Origin: CAZUAQ01 sp964618455
Lineage (GTDB): Bacteria > Planctomycetota > Phycisphaerae > UBA1845 > PWPN01
DNA length: 64,000 bases
Reading direction: 5' to 3'
NCBI GenBank assembly: GCA_964618455.1
Contig: CAZUAQ010000028.1
Span: forward strand, 1 to 64,000
In this document: piece by piece, positions 1 through 9,727 of the stretch
How positions within the stretch are numbered: position 1 is the first letter of the stretch
How the letters are laid out: the number at the start of each line of letters is the position of its first letter
Position numbers and translations under genes: made by a program
Notes under the pieces: generated by a model
Databases searched by the model: none
Told to the model about the DNA's origin: nothing
What the model saw: the letters and a program-made list of their open reading frames with translations, nothing else

Positions 1-303
1 CTCCAAGGGCGCAACCTAACAGGCGCCGAACATCAAGGGTTTTCTACAGAGCCGGGCGCTTCCTTTATTGCGACTACTGTTCGCACAAATGACAATTCGA
101 TGCAGACAAGTATCGAGGGCGTTCCAGGGCAGCCCATTGAAGCCAGTGTCCGGGAGAGTGTCATGGTTACCGTATCAGGTCACTTGCTCACTCCGCACAA
201 CCCGATAACCCCGCATGACTTGCGCTGTGCGATCAGAAGGGGACCCCTCCCTCTTTCAGTCGTGCGACCGCAGTCCGAATGCCCCAAAGATCTCTGGCAA
301 TGA
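1..303 (+). CDS. possible 3' end of an upstream gene
   Basis: The reading frame that begins at base 1 stays open for 100 codons and stops with TGA at 301-303. If it is coding, the start lies outside the window. I recognise no family, and the last 40 residues are rich in Pro, His, Arg and Leu without a clear fold signature. No terminator-like hairpin follows before the next gene. It may be chance openness in G+C-rich DNA. The rest of the stretch up to base 472 shows no other convincing gene and probably carries the leader of the giant secreted gene. Confidence 0.2.
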   Translation, partial: LQGRNLTGAEHQGFSTEPGASFIATTVRTNDNSMQTSIEGVPGQPIEASVRESVMVTVSGHLLTPHNPITPHDLRCAIRRGPLPLSVVRPQSECPKDLWQ

Positions 304-472
304 CGCGGGCGATCCGTTACGATGCGAGAATAACGGGCACTCAGTTTTCCTCTCAGACCGTTCTTGTATTAACACGGATTCACAGGATCGATGGATCGTG
401 CTTCGGGGCCTCTTCCGGGTCCTAGAGCAGCGCGATGTCATCTCTATGAACTTCTCAGCGAAGGCGGAAGTA

Positions 473-3400
473 ATGAACGACAATATCAAGCGATCGATCT
501 GGCGGTTCGGGATGTACGTCCTGGTTCTGGCTCTTCTTTCTGCAACGACCTGTCCACCGAACGATGCCATGGACGACGAGCCGACGACGCCGGACGCGGG
601 GCAGGATGGTGATGGCGGGGACGATGCGGGGCAGGACGCACCCGATGTGGATGATGATGCGGAGCCCGATCCGACCGTCGTCCGCGCGGTGGCACTCGAC
701 GGAACAACCGTAGTCGTCACGTTCAGCCATCCCATGGAAGACGACGCCGATCAGGTCGGCTTCTACCGTATTACTCCCTCGCTACGCGTGCTCGACGCCG
801 TGTTGAGTGATGACAGGATGACGGTCACGCTGGCCACCGCGCCCCAGGAGGACGGCGAGTACAACCTCAACATCGGTGACCTGCTGACCGCCGAGGGGGA
901 GATTATCGATGCCGCCAAACGCGTGGTGGTCTTTTTCGGCATCGCGGAAGAGGACCTTTCCGCTCCGTTCATCGTCGAAGCGACCGCCGTGAGTAATACG
1001 AACGTGCTCGTCTCCTTCAGCGAGCCCGTCGGACCCGAGGCGGAGACCGCCGCCAACTACACCATATCGCTGGCGGGAGCGAACGATCCCGAGGATGCGG
1101 CCCTGGTGATCAGCAAGGCTGATCTCACGGACAACGCCACGGAAGTGCTCCTTACGACGCTGCCGCAGGCCGCGCAGGAATACCTGATTGTCGTCGAGAA
1201 CGTGGAAGACCTCAGCGGCAACCCCATCGATGAAGAGTTGAACGACGCAACGTTCGAAGGTATCCCCGCCGCCGATGATGAACTCCCGCGCGTGGTGGGG
1301 GCGATTTCGACCGGCAACACCACCGTCCTGGTCACCTTCAGTGAACGCATGGGTGACAGCGCCACCAACAGCGACAATTACCAGATCAAGGTATCGAATC
1401 TCGTCCCGGAAGCCGGCAGCCTCATCGTGACCGGCGCCGATTTCGCCGCCGGCGACAGGACCGTCGTCGAACTCACCACGCTCTCGCAAGCCCAGGTGCA
1501 GTACAGCGTCACGGCCGTGGGTGTAAAGGATCTCGCGGGCAACTCCCTCGCACCGAAACAATTGACACCGGGTGGCGGCATCATTGATCCAACCACCGCC
1601 GAGTTCCTCGGGAAGGGTCCGAGCCTTGTCGGCGGAGGTGGTGGAGGGGGTGCCCCGGCTCCCCAGGACAGCGATAATGATGGGCTGGCTGACGATATCG
1701 AGCAGCGCGGATGGGTCGTGACGATCGTGCGCGCCGACGGCAGTTCGTTCCAGCGCGACGTCAGCAGCGATCCCTTCGTCATCGACACGGACGGGGATGG
1801 GCTCGATGATCAACAGGAATTGCGTCGCGCCAGCGACCCGCGCAACGTCGATACCGACGCGGACCTGATCCATGACGGTGACGAACTCGCCCTCTTCTTC
1901 ACCAGCCCGAGTCATCAGGACAGCGACGGGGACGGCATCAACGATTCCTCCGAGTTGATGGTCTTCAAGACCTCGCCGATCCGCGAGGATACCGACGGCG
2001 ACAATTTCACCGACCGGGAAGAGGTGTTCCTCATCAATCGCAATCCCCGGATTGCCGACCTGCCACGCCCGCAGATTGACGTCGGCGATACGAGCATACG
2101 CTTGGATACACGTTTCACGTACACGGACACGCAGGGCCAGTCCCAGACGTCGCAGAAGTCCACCTCGACCACGCTCACCGAAAGTGAATCGCGAACGCTC
2201 GCTTTCTCGGATTCGACCACGAACACCAATACCGTGGAAGCTTCGGCGGAGATCGGCGTCGAGAAGACGTTCGGCTTGAGCCAGAATTCCGGGAAAGTGT
2301 CGTTCAAGGCCTCCGCCGGATACAGCTACTCCAATGAAAAGACCTCGACGGTCAATCGGGAGTCGACGGAGCAATCACAGCAGGCGTATCAGGAATCGCT
2401 GACGCTTTCCGAGACCGTCGATGAGACGCAGTCCGTCACCCGTGAGGTTGTCGGCGCGTTGATGGACGTGGTCGTGACCATCGGCAACGTTTCCGACACC
2501 GCCTTCTCCATGACCAACCTGGAGATCACCGCGCTTCAGCAGGACCCGAACAACAAGACGCGCTTCCTGCCTGTGGCGACGTTGATTCCCGCTTCGACCC
2601 TGAGCACGGGCGAGATCCCCGAGTACACCACCGGTCCGTTCATTCCCGAACGCGGGCCGTTCATCTTCCGTAGCCGCGAGATCTTCCCCTCGCTGGCCGA
2701 GGATCTCATGCGCAATCCGCGCGGGCTCATCTTCAAGGTCGCGAATTTCGACGTGACCGACGAATTCGGTCGCAATCTTGCTTTCACCTCGCAGACAGTC
2801 AACGACCGCACCGCCGGACTGACCATTGACTACGGTAATGGCACGGTTGACCGCTTTCGCGTCGCCACCGCCGGTCGCTTCAACGCGGACAACACGGTGT
2901 ACGTCGGCGGCTTCGATGACAAGGCCATGGAGAAGGGCCTGCCCATGGGCTTCGTGCTGCAGGAAATCCTGGAACTCGAAAAGAACGGCGAGCCCGATGC
3001 CATCCGCGTCGGGCCCGACGGCTGTGCACAGACTTCCGCTTCGGGAGACGACGTCCAGGTGGTCACCCCGGTGTGTCCCGACGTGACCCCAGGCGGCGTG
3101 ATCATCACCGCCGGTCCGAACAATCGTGTCGAAAGTATTCCCCGGGGCGATGACCTGCGTGTCGGCAATCAGATTATCGACGGCGGCGACGGGTGTGCCC
3201 ATACCGTGGCGTCGGGCGATGATCTCACCGTCGTGCAGGGCGCCTGTGCCAGCGGTGACCAGGACGGCATCGTCATCCTGGCGGGCCCGAACGGCGTGAT
3301 CGATTCGACGCCGAGGGCTGATGACGAAATCGCCGTGGTCGGCGGATACGCGACAAGCCTCGTGACCCAGTGTGATGCCGATACGCTCGATGCAATTATC

Positions 3401-6400
3401 GAAAACACAGTACTCACCGCCGAGACGATGGCGACGGGTGATGACGAGCAGGTCGTGCCATTAGGCGAAGAAGTGCTGGAGGGAACTATCCTCATCACTG
3501 CCGGCCCAAATGGCGTCCTCGATACGGCCCCGGATGGTAACGATGTCATCAATCCGATCGATCAGACCATCGTCGAACCCCCGCGTCTGGCGGAGACGGT
3601 GGCCTCTGGTGATGACGTGCAAGCCGTAGTGGTGGGCCAGCCTGTCGCTGCCGGGGACGTGATCGTTTCCCCGGGTCCGAATGGCGTGATCGATTCGGTA
3701 CCCACCGGCAACGACGTGCTCACCGGGCCCGGTTTCGCCTGTGCGTCCGAACTGGATTGCCCCGACGGTACCTGCCGCCAGGTCGAAATCCTCTCCCGGT
3801 TCAAGGGCGTCTCCAACAACCTGGATGAATCGCGCTTCTGGGTTCTGTTCACCGACGCGGACTTCGATCAGGGCGCCGATTTCGATGATATCATTCTCAA
3901 GTCCACTGATACGTTCACACTGGCTTATGTCCAGGACAAGGATGAGGATCAGCTCTATGCCCGTGAGGAGTATCTCTATGGCAGTTCCGACTCGCGTATC
4001 AATACCGACGGCTGCCCCGATCCGAATGATCCCGCAGGCCCGGGCTTCATCTGCAACGACCCAAGCTGTGACGATTTCGATACGGATTGCCTGACCGACC
4101 GCGAAGAGGTCCGTAGCGGATGGGAAGTGGCGGTGGAAGGCCGGTCGACGTACTTCGCCTTCAGCGATCCGAGCCGTGCGGATTCCGATGCCGACGGTGT
4201 GCTCGACGGCGACGAATGGCTCTACGGCACCGATGCCCTGAAGGCCGATACCGACGACGACGGCATCAGCGACGGTGACGAGATCTACGGCTACACGATC
4301 TTCGAGAAGGATCGCACCACGGTCATTCGCCACGTGGATCCATATCAGTCCGTGGCCATCGCCGATGGCGGAAACGGCAACGTCGAGACGTTCCTTTCCG
4401 GCGATGACGTTCTCGTGAACAACAGCCCCGCCTCCGCCGGCGACGTCGTGATCGTTTCCGGGCCGAACGGCATCCTCGATTCGTTCCCCGTCGGCGACGA
4501 CGTGATCGTGCCGACGCAGCTCATTATGGATGGCGGTAATGGAATCGTGAACACGACGCCCGCCGGAGACGACGTGCTCGCCCAGGGGGCCGGCAGTGTG
4601 CTCGTCACGGTCAACTTCGCCAGCTTCAATGCCGGTAACGACGACTGCGACGCCGACGATGCCGTCGTTGGAAGTTGCGACGGCAATTCATCGAACAACG
4701 GCGACGAATGCGCTATCGACGGCGACTGCCTCGGCGGAGTCGGCGGCATGTGCGAAGGCCGATGCAGCGCCGGCTCGGACAACGACGGTGATGCGTGCTT
4801 TCTGGACTCCGAGTGCAACAACGGCACCTGCGAATTCGTCTGCGATGCCGATTCGCTGAACGCCGGGACCGCCTGCACACAGAACAACGAATGCACGCCC
4901 ACGCCCGGTGCCTGTGAACTGCCGGACATGGTCTGCAGCAACGATAACAACGTCACCTGCACCAGCGATGGGGATTGCAATGGAGGTACATGCATCTCGC
5001 TCCCGAACCGTATGCCTTCCGGTGAGTACACGTTTGAATTCGAAGTGGTTAAGAACGAGGGCGGCGGTAGCGAAGAGATTATTCTCGATGACTTCATCCA
5101 GAACCTGCCCATCAACGGGGGGGATGGCACCGTCATCATCCAGATTCCGACCAGTTTTGCCTTGATGCAGGGCGAGGCATTCACGATTCGCACGACGATC
5201 ACCGAGGAGGACGCCGGCGTGGATTCCGCGTTCGAGCAGGGCCTGCCCGGGAACGAGACACCGGATCCGTGGGTGATCGAGGAGACGGTCCTCTTTACGG
5301 ACCTGTCCACGAACACAACGATCACGCGTGAGGTCACCGGCCCCGACCCTGCCTGTAACTGCTGCCTCGATGAGGACCTTTTCGTCTACACGATCAAGGC
5401 CGGCGGGACCGTCCGCCAGGGCGGCATCGTCGTTCGCCCGGGGAACAACACCACGCTCAACAGTTCACCCGGCGGCGACGATGTCAGGGTCGTGCCGCAC
5501 TTCAAGCTCTTCGCGACGAATCCGCTCGATGCCGATACGGATGACGATACGTTGCCTGATGGTCTCGAGCGCAAACTTGGTGCGAACCCCAATGACGCCC
5601 TGGATCGTGGCCGGTTCCTCGATACCGATCGTGACGGTCTCACCGACGGCGAAGAGGAGGACGGATGGTACGTCGGTTATCGCAACGAGGGCGGCGCGCT
5701 GTTCTGTCGCAACGGAGACGGCGAGTTCATCGTCGTGCCGGATCCGGAGGAGCCACCCGCTTCCTGCGTGATCAACACGTCCGACCCGCTCGAACCGGAT
5801 ACCGACGGCGACGGCCTGCCCGATGCCCTGGAGATGGTCGTTCGGACCGACCCCCGCGACCGCGATACCGATGGTGATTCGCTGCTCGACTATGACGAGT
5901 TCGATTCCGGTTCGGATGCGAGCATCAGCTTCGTCGAGTTCCGCGACTTCCAGGACATCTGCGATCCCGCGGAACGCTGTGCGTACATTCCGCCCGGCTC
6001 GGAGGATCCGCAACCGTATGGCACGAGCCTCGTGCGCGTCGATACCGATGCGGACGGCATTTCCGACGCCGACGAAGTCTTCGGCGGATGGATCGTGGCC
6101 CCGTGCAACCAGGTGCCGTACTTCGTCACCTCCGACCCGACCGAGGCCGACAACGACCTTGATGGCTGGAACGACGATGTCGAGCTCGAAAACCGGACCG
6201 ACCCCAACAACGCAGACACCGATGACGACATCAACGCCCCCGGCGGCGGCATTGACAGCATGGATCCGTTCCCCGCCAGTTGCGGGAAGCTCATTCGCGT
6301 GGTCTTCAACAGTTGGGATGTCGGCGACAACGATTGCGACAGCCTCACCAAGGGCGACGGAGACTTCAAGTACAACCTCCGCGTCACGCGCGACGGCCAG

Positions 6401-6688
6401 ACCATTGCCGGTCCCTTCACTGCCAGTAATGTGAAGATCGGCTCAGGAGAGGTACGGACGCTCAACCTGTCGAGCGGCTCGTTCTCGCTGACACCGGGTC
6501 AGAGCTTCGCGGTTCGGATCCAGATGGACGAGGACGATGTGAGCAGTCTCGATGAGCCGCCGACGTGGATCGATACGAAGAGCTATGACTACAACTCCAT
6601 CAGCTCGATGTCGGATACATTCACAAACGGGCCGAACTGCTTCAGTGACGATCGGGTGAATATCAGCATCAGCGTATCGGGCGGCTGA
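473..6688 (+). CDS. giant secreted calcium-repeat protein with a PA-like central region
   Basis: About 2071 residues. The start at 473 is chosen because GGAAG lies just upstream and a signal-type hydrophobic segment follows (LVLALLSATTC); the frame is open back to 215. Visible order: an acidic Asp/Gly linker; three SbsA/Big_5-like Ig domains (about residues 65-376) with repeated VxVTFSxPM; thrombospondin-3-type DxDxDG calcium repeats (about 399-530); a Ser/Thr-alternating region (about 535-670) plus following beta-rich sequence that recalls the pore and insertion domains of binary-toxin B/protective-antigen proteins; twelve copies of an unnamed GPNGVIDSxPxGDDV-type motif; Cys-rich DxDCxxGxC segments; further TSP3 blocks; and a C-terminal beta domain. 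Probably a surface-attached or released calcium-stabilised protein. Function unknown; the toxin-like resemblance is from memory of the PA sequence and is unproven. Confidence 0.85.
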   Translation: MNDNIKRSIWRFGMYVLVLALLSATTCPPNDAMDDEPTTPDAGQDGDGGDDAGQDAPDVDDDAEPDPTVVRAVALDGTTVVVTFSHPMEDDADQVGFYRITPSLRVLDAVLSDDRMTVTLATAPQEDGEYNLNIGDLLTAEGEIIDAAKRVVVFFGIAEEDLSAPFIVEATAVSNTNVLVSFSEPVGPEAETAANYTISLAGANDPEDAALVISKADLTDNATEVLLTTLPQAAQEYLIVVENVEDLSGNPIDEELNDATFEGIPAADDELPRVVGAISTGNTTVLVTFSERMGDSATNSDNYQIKVSNLVPEAGSLIVTGADFAAGDRTVVELTTLSQAQVQYSVTAVGVKDLAGNSLAPKQLTPGGGIIDPTTAEFLGKGPSLVGGGGGGGAPAPQDSDNDGLADDIEQRGWVVTIVRADGSSFQRDVSSDPFVIDTDGDGLDDQQELRRASDPRNVDTDADLIHDGDELALFFTSPSHQDSDGDGINDSSELMVFKTSPIREDTDGDNFTDREEVFLINRNPRIADLPRPQIDVGDTSIRLDTRFTYTDTQGQSQTSQKSTSTTLTESESRTLAFSDSTTNTNTVEASAEIGVEKTFGLSQNSGKVSFKASAGYSYSNEKTSTVNRESTEQSQQAYQESLTLSETVDETQSVTREVVGALMDVVVTIGNVSDTAFSMTNLEITALQQDPNNKTRFLPVATLIPASTLSTGEIPEYTTGPFIPERGPFIFRSREIFPSLAEDLMRNPRGLIFKVANFDVTDEFGRNLAFTSQTVNDRTAGLTIDYGNGTVDRFRVATAGRFNADNTVYVGGFDDKAMEKGLPMGFVLQEILELEKNGEPDAIRVGPDGCAQTSASGDDVQVVTPVCPDVTPGGVIITAGPNNRVESIPRGDDLRVGNQIIDGGDGCAHTVASGDDLTVVQGACASGDQDGIVILAGPNGVIDSTPRADDEIAVVGGYATSLVTQCDADTLDAIIENTVLTAETMATGDDEQVVPLGEEVLEGTILITAGPNGVLDTAPDGNDVINPIDQTIVEPPRLAETVASGDDVQAVVVGQPVAAGDVIVSPGPNGVIDSVPTGNDVLTGPGFACASELDCPDGTCRQVEILSRFKGVSNNLDESRFWVLFTDADFDQGADFDDIILKSTDTFTLAYVQDKDEDQLYAREEYLYGSSDSRINTDGCPDPNDPAGPGFICNDPSCDDFDTDCLTDREEVRSGWEVAVEGRSTYFAFSDPSRADSDADGVLDGDEWLYGTDALKADTDDDGISDGDEIYGYTIFEKDRTTVIRHVDPYQSVAIADGGNGNVETFLSGDDVLVNNSPASAGDVVIVSGPNGILDSFPVGDDVIVPTQLIMDGGNGIVNTTPAGDDVLAQGAGSVLVTVNFASFNAGNDDCDADDAVVGSCDGNSSNNGDECAIDGDCLGGVGGMCEGRCSAGSDNDGDACFLDSECNNGTCEFVCDADSLNAGTACTQNNECTPTPGACELPDMVCSNDNNVTCTSDGDCNGGTCISLPNRMPSGEYTFEFEVVKNEGGGSEEIILDDFIQNLPINGGDGTVIIQIPTSFALMQGEAFTIRTTITEEDAGVDSAFEQGLPGNETPDPWVIEETVLFTDLSTNTTITREVTGPDPACNCCLDEDLFVYTIKAGGTVRQGGIVVRPGNNTTLNSSPGGDDVRVVPHFKLFATNPLDADTDDDTLPDGLERKLGANPNDALDRGRFLDTDRDGLTDGEEEDGWYVGYRNEGGALFCRNGDGEFIVVPDPEEPPASCVINTSDPLEPDTDGDGLPDALEMVVRTDPRDRDTDGDSLLDYDEFDSGSDASISFVEFRDFQDICDPAERCAYIPPGSEDPQPYGTSLVRVDTDADGISDADEVFGGWIVAPCNQVPYFVTSDPTEADNDLDGWNDDVELENRTDPNNADTDDDINAPGGGIDSMDPFPASCGKLIRVVFNSWDVGDNDCDSLTKGDGDFKYNLRVTRDGQTIAGPFTASNVKIGSGEVRTLNLSSGSFSLTPGQSFAVRIQMDEDDVSSLDEPPTWIDTKSYDYNSISSMSDTFTNGPNCFSDDRVNISISVSGG
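3011..5505 (+). repeat. GDDV motif repeat region inside the giant secreted gene
   Basis: Twelve degenerate copies of a roughly 17-residue motif are encoded in three blocks (about 3011-3730, 4364-4595 and 5405-5500). Two alternating versions are visible. One is close to GGNGxVxTxxSGDDV. The other is close to GPNGVIDSxPxGDDV and is usually preceded by a short beta strand such as VIITA or VIVS. The alternation suggests a structural unit of about 35-40 residues built from one copy of each version. The conserved Asn, Asp and Gly residues suggest calcium binding. Confidence 0.7.
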
Positions 6689-6816
6689 TCCTGCGGGCTG
6701 GTCTTCGGCGCAACGGGATGATCTGAGGTCTTGAGGACGAGAGACCTGCAGGCGATGGCATCCACGTATGCCGTTTGAGGATCTGGAGCGCAGTTCAGCC
6801 CATCCAATCCATGCGA

Positions 6817-6850
6817 AACCCGGACTTCTCGATGTCGAGAAGTCCGGGTT
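6817..6850. terminator. bidirectional terminator hairpin
   Basis: A perfect 16-bp inverted repeat (6817-6832 and 6835-6850, with a 2-nt centre) lies between two convergent genes that stop at 6688 and 6924. Only short T runs flank it, but the position and stem length fit a shared transcription terminator. Confidence 0.75.
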
Positions 6851-6923
6851 CATTGTTCATCAACTGCGTACCATATTGCGTCGATTTCGACCCACGCACT
6901 CAGCGTCATACTGCAGGTCCCGA

Positions 6924-7961
6924 TCAGTTCTTTGTGCCCGCCACGTCCGCCGTTCCGTTCGAGCAAGTGCTCACCCCGTTGGACCATCTCCATTCTTCAT
7001 CGCCCGTCAGCGTCGTTTCGGATGTCAACATGTAGGTGAATGTACTGGTCGTCGTCCCGCCAACTTCGCTGAAATCATGCGGTCCGATCACGATCATGTT
7101 CCCGGTGACTGCAGCGACGATGATATCGCTCGTCCCCTTCACTCCCGTCACATCCGCTGTGCAGTCGGTTTGAGCGATTACGACGGTCATGTCGTCGAAA
7201 CTTTCGTCGCCGCAGGAGCTGGTGATGTTCGTCAGAATCACATCCCACGTGCCGGTGAAGTTCAGGCATTCCTCAATGCAGTCTGAAGTCCCGCTGCCGT
7301 CGAGATCGGTCTCGGGCTCGCCGCAGCCGCATTCTCCAGATTCCGTCTTCTCCGGGTCGTCCGGGCACTCGTCTTCACAGTCCAGTGTGCCGTCATCATC
7401 GCTGTCGGTGTCCGGCACGCCACAACCACAGACGCCCGGCTCGATCTTGTCCGGATCATCCGGGCATTCGTCCGCCTGCAGCACTTCGAGCTGAAGGGAA
7501 TGATCGTCCACGGCCTCCGACAGGAGGAACTCGCCGAGAACACGCAATTCGTAATCTCCGGGCGGTGTTTCCGTCCCGAGAACGAGCGTCGCCGTGCATG
7601 TCACCGGAGAGAACCCGCCCGTGTTCAAGCTGATGGACGTTTTGGGTTCTCCCAGGATATCCCCGTAGCACGGGAGCAGATCCAATGTCACACCACTGGG
7701 GACATCGCCCGTCAGTGAATACTGCACGGCGTCGCTCGACCCGCTGGTGGCTTCTGCGGTGATGGCGATGTCGATCGATTCGCCGGGCACGCCCGAGATA
7801 ATGCTCGGGTTGACGTTCACGCGAAAATCTGTGGCGAAGTCACCGGTATCGCCGGAATCCGAGCCACCTGGAAGCTCGCAGGTCTGCCCCGCACAGAGCC
7901 ACAACAGCAGCAAAGCCGAAAGGAATCGCCCCACGTAAGTTGTGCTTGTGTCTCTCAACAT
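6924..7961 (-). CDS. secreted protein with CPDDP/CGCG calcium repeats
   Basis: 345 residues from the ATG at 7961, which has AAGGGAG seven bases upstream; the frame is open to 8333, but that start has no leader. The N-terminus is a signal segment ending in CAGQTC. An Ig-like beta domain follows (about residues 40-190), then two tandem units of the form CPDDPxKxExGxCGCGxPxTDxDxxGxxDC (about 195-260), typical of planctomycete secreted proteins and probably calcium binding. The C-terminal 85 residues start with LNFTGTWDV and look like a lipocalin/META-like small beta barrel. It converges on the giant secreted gene. Its role is unknown; an exported accessory or surface protein is the safest reading. 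Confidence 0.85.
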   Translation of the reverse strand: MLRDTSTTYVGRFLSALLLLWLCAGQTCELPGGSDSGDTGDFATDFRVNVNPSIISGVPGESIDIAITAEATSGSSDAVQYSLTGDVPSGVTLDLLPCYGDILGEPKTSISLNTGGFSPVTCTATLVLGTETPPGDYELRVLGEFLLSEAVDDHSLQLEVLQADECPDDPDKIEPGVCGCGVPDTDSDDDGTLDCEDECPDDPEKTESGECGCGEPETDLDGSGTSDCIEECLNFTGTWDVILTNITSSCGDESFDDMTVVIAQTDCTADVTGVKGTSDIIVAAVTGNMIVIGPHDFSEVGGTTTSTFTYMLTSETTLTGDEEWRWSNGVSTCSNGTADVAGTKN

Positions 7962-8608
7962 GACAGCACTCCCTTTCCTGCTCCGACGAAGTCCACGCAG
8001 CTTCGAAACCGACGCCGGACATGAATGGCCCATGATTTGTTCGCAATCCCGATATCGCTGCAACATATCGAGAGGCCCTCGATGATTCAAGTGAAAATTG
8101 AAAGATGGCAGTTTGGGCGCACACTCATGGATTCTCCACTTCGGGGCTTCTGAATACCCCGTGAGTCGAGCGCTGCCGCAAGCTTGAAGCGCATCACACG
8201 ATCTCCTCGTCGATCTTCCATCCGCATTCGAGCATGCGCCATGGTCAGGAAATCTTTTCCCCACCCGATCGGACAACCGGCTTTTTGGGGCAGGGCAAAT
8301 GACCGCTGTGAATCCCACGTCTGCACCAATCAACCGGGTCGACGGGCAGTACTGAGACGGGGGACATTATCGGTCGCGGCTCTCTCTCGAAGACCTGCCC
8401 CGAAACGCCTTCAAGGGTTTTCCACGTCCGTTAACTCAAGTGGCCACACCCGTCATCCGACGAAATCCTCGGTGAGAGGACGTGAAGATGCGATCCCGGG
8501 GAGTAGCAATGCGCGATCCCTCAAGGGTGGAGTTGTCGGTTTCATCCTTGACACTTTACCCCTCACCTCGGTCTCAGCATGAATCCCGATCGATCCTGGA
8601 GTGACAAC
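7962..8608. promoter_or_regulatory. divergent intergenic region
   Basis: About 650 bases between the leftward secreted-protein gene and the rightward glycan operon, so both promoters should lie here. The only obvious element is a consensus TTGACA at 8548-8553, about 60 bases before the epimerase ATG; no good -10 box follows at 16-18 bases. Short open frames in this stretch lack ribosome sites and recognisable products, and I do not support them as genes. Confidence 0.4.
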
Positions 8609-9727
8609 ATGAAATCGGTTCTGGTGACGGGCAGCAGCGGACTCATCGGCAGCGAGGCGGTAACCTATTTCGACCAGCTCGGCTATCGGGTCGTCGGCAT
8701 CGACAACAACATGCGTCGTGACTTCTTCGGCCCCGGCGGTGACACGACCTGGAACCTGCGACGTCTTCAGGAGGACACCCGCTACTTCGAGCATCAGAAC
8801 GTCGATATCCGTTCGCGCCGTGCCGTATCGATGCTCATGTCACGGGAACGCTTCGACATCATCCTGCACTGTGCCGCGCAGCCTTCGCATGATCTCGCCA
8901 AGCAGCGCCCACTGGACGACTTCGACGTCAATGCCGTGGGCACGATCAACTTGCTGGAATCCGCACGGCAGGCTTGCCCGGAAACGCCCTTCATCACGCT
9001 CAGCACGAACAAGGTCTACGGCGATGCCCCGAACGAGATACCGCTCGTCGAGAAGGAAACGCGTTACGACTATGCCCGCCCGGAACAATTCGACGGCGTG
9101 GACGAGAACTGCCGGATCGACCACTCGACGCACTCGATCTTCGGAGCGAGCAAGGTGGCCGGCGACATCATGACGCAGGAATACGGGCGATACTTTGGCA
9201 TGCCGACCTGTACGTTCCGCGGGGGCTGTCTGACCGGTTCGCGCCATTCCGGCGTGAAGCTGCACGGGTTCCTGAACTACCTCGCGCGGGTGGCGGTCAG
9301 CGGCGAGCAGTACACCATCATCGGGTACAAGGGCAAGCAGGTGCGCGATCAACTTCACGCGCATGACGTGGTGGCGGCGGCCCATGCCTTCGCTCGGAAT
9401 CCGCGAAACGGTGAGGCGTACAACCTCGGCGGCGGCCGGGAGAACAGTGCCTCGGTGCTCGAATGCATCACCAAGCTCGAGGCAATGACCGGCAAATCGA
9501 TGTCTACCGCTTACGAACCCACGAACCGCGTGGGCGATCATATTTGTTACATCACCAACCTCAGTAAGTTCCGCGCGCACTATCCGGACTGGCAGGTCTC
9601 GCGCAGCCTCGACTCCATTCTGGAGGAGATGCTGGCTTCGGAATGGGCGTCGCAGGGAGTGACACGACATGACGTTGCTAACCGCCGAATCCCTCCCCGC
9701 GCCATCGCCGGCGCCGGGGCCGTATGA
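8609..9727 (+). CDS. NAD-dependent sugar-nucleotide epimerase/dehydratase
   Basis: 372 residues from the ATG at 8609, chosen because GGAG lies seven bases upstream and the protein then begins directly with the Rossmann strand MKSVLVTGSSGLIG; an in-frame ATG at 8579 is possible. It is an extended short-chain dehydrogenase that acts on a nucleotide sugar. NAD binding is shown by TGSSGLIG and a following IDNN. The catalytic region has STNKVYGD and SIFGASK, where the usual YxxxK tyrosine is phenylalanine. The sequence resembles the CDP-paratose 2-epimerase-like group, whose members I recall also carrying F at this position. It opens an operon of glycan-assembly genes, so it probably supplies an unusual sugar for a surface polysaccharide. 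The exact substrate is not readable from sequence. Confidence 0.88.
   Translation: MKSVLVTGSSGLIGSEAVTYFDQLGYRVVGIDNNMRRDFFGPGGDTTWNLRRLQEDTRYFEHQNVDIRSRRAVSMLMSRERFDIILHCAAQPSHDLAKQRPLDDFDVNAVGTINLLESARQACPETPFITLSTNKVYGDAPNEIPLVEKETRYDYARPEQFDGVDENCRIDHSTHSIFGASKVAGDIMTQEYGRYFGMPTCTFRGGCLTGSRHSGVKLHGFLNYLARVAVSGEQYTIIGYKGKQVRDQLHAHDVVAAAHAFARNPRNGEAYNLGGGRENSASVLECITKLEAMTGKSMSTAYEPTNRVGDHICYITNLSKFRAHYPDWQVSRSLDSILEEMLASEWASQGVTRHDVANRRIPPRAIAGAGAV

Noticed and set aside
33..8421. Shared 12-base word TCAAGGGTTTTC at about 33 and 8410
   Set aside because: Two short copies far apart without flanking similarity; expected by chance or too weak to interpret.
8184..8582. Open frame of 132 codons in the divergent intergenic region
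   Set aside because: No ribosome site, no hydrophobic or domain pattern, and it overlaps the likely promoter of the epimerase gene.
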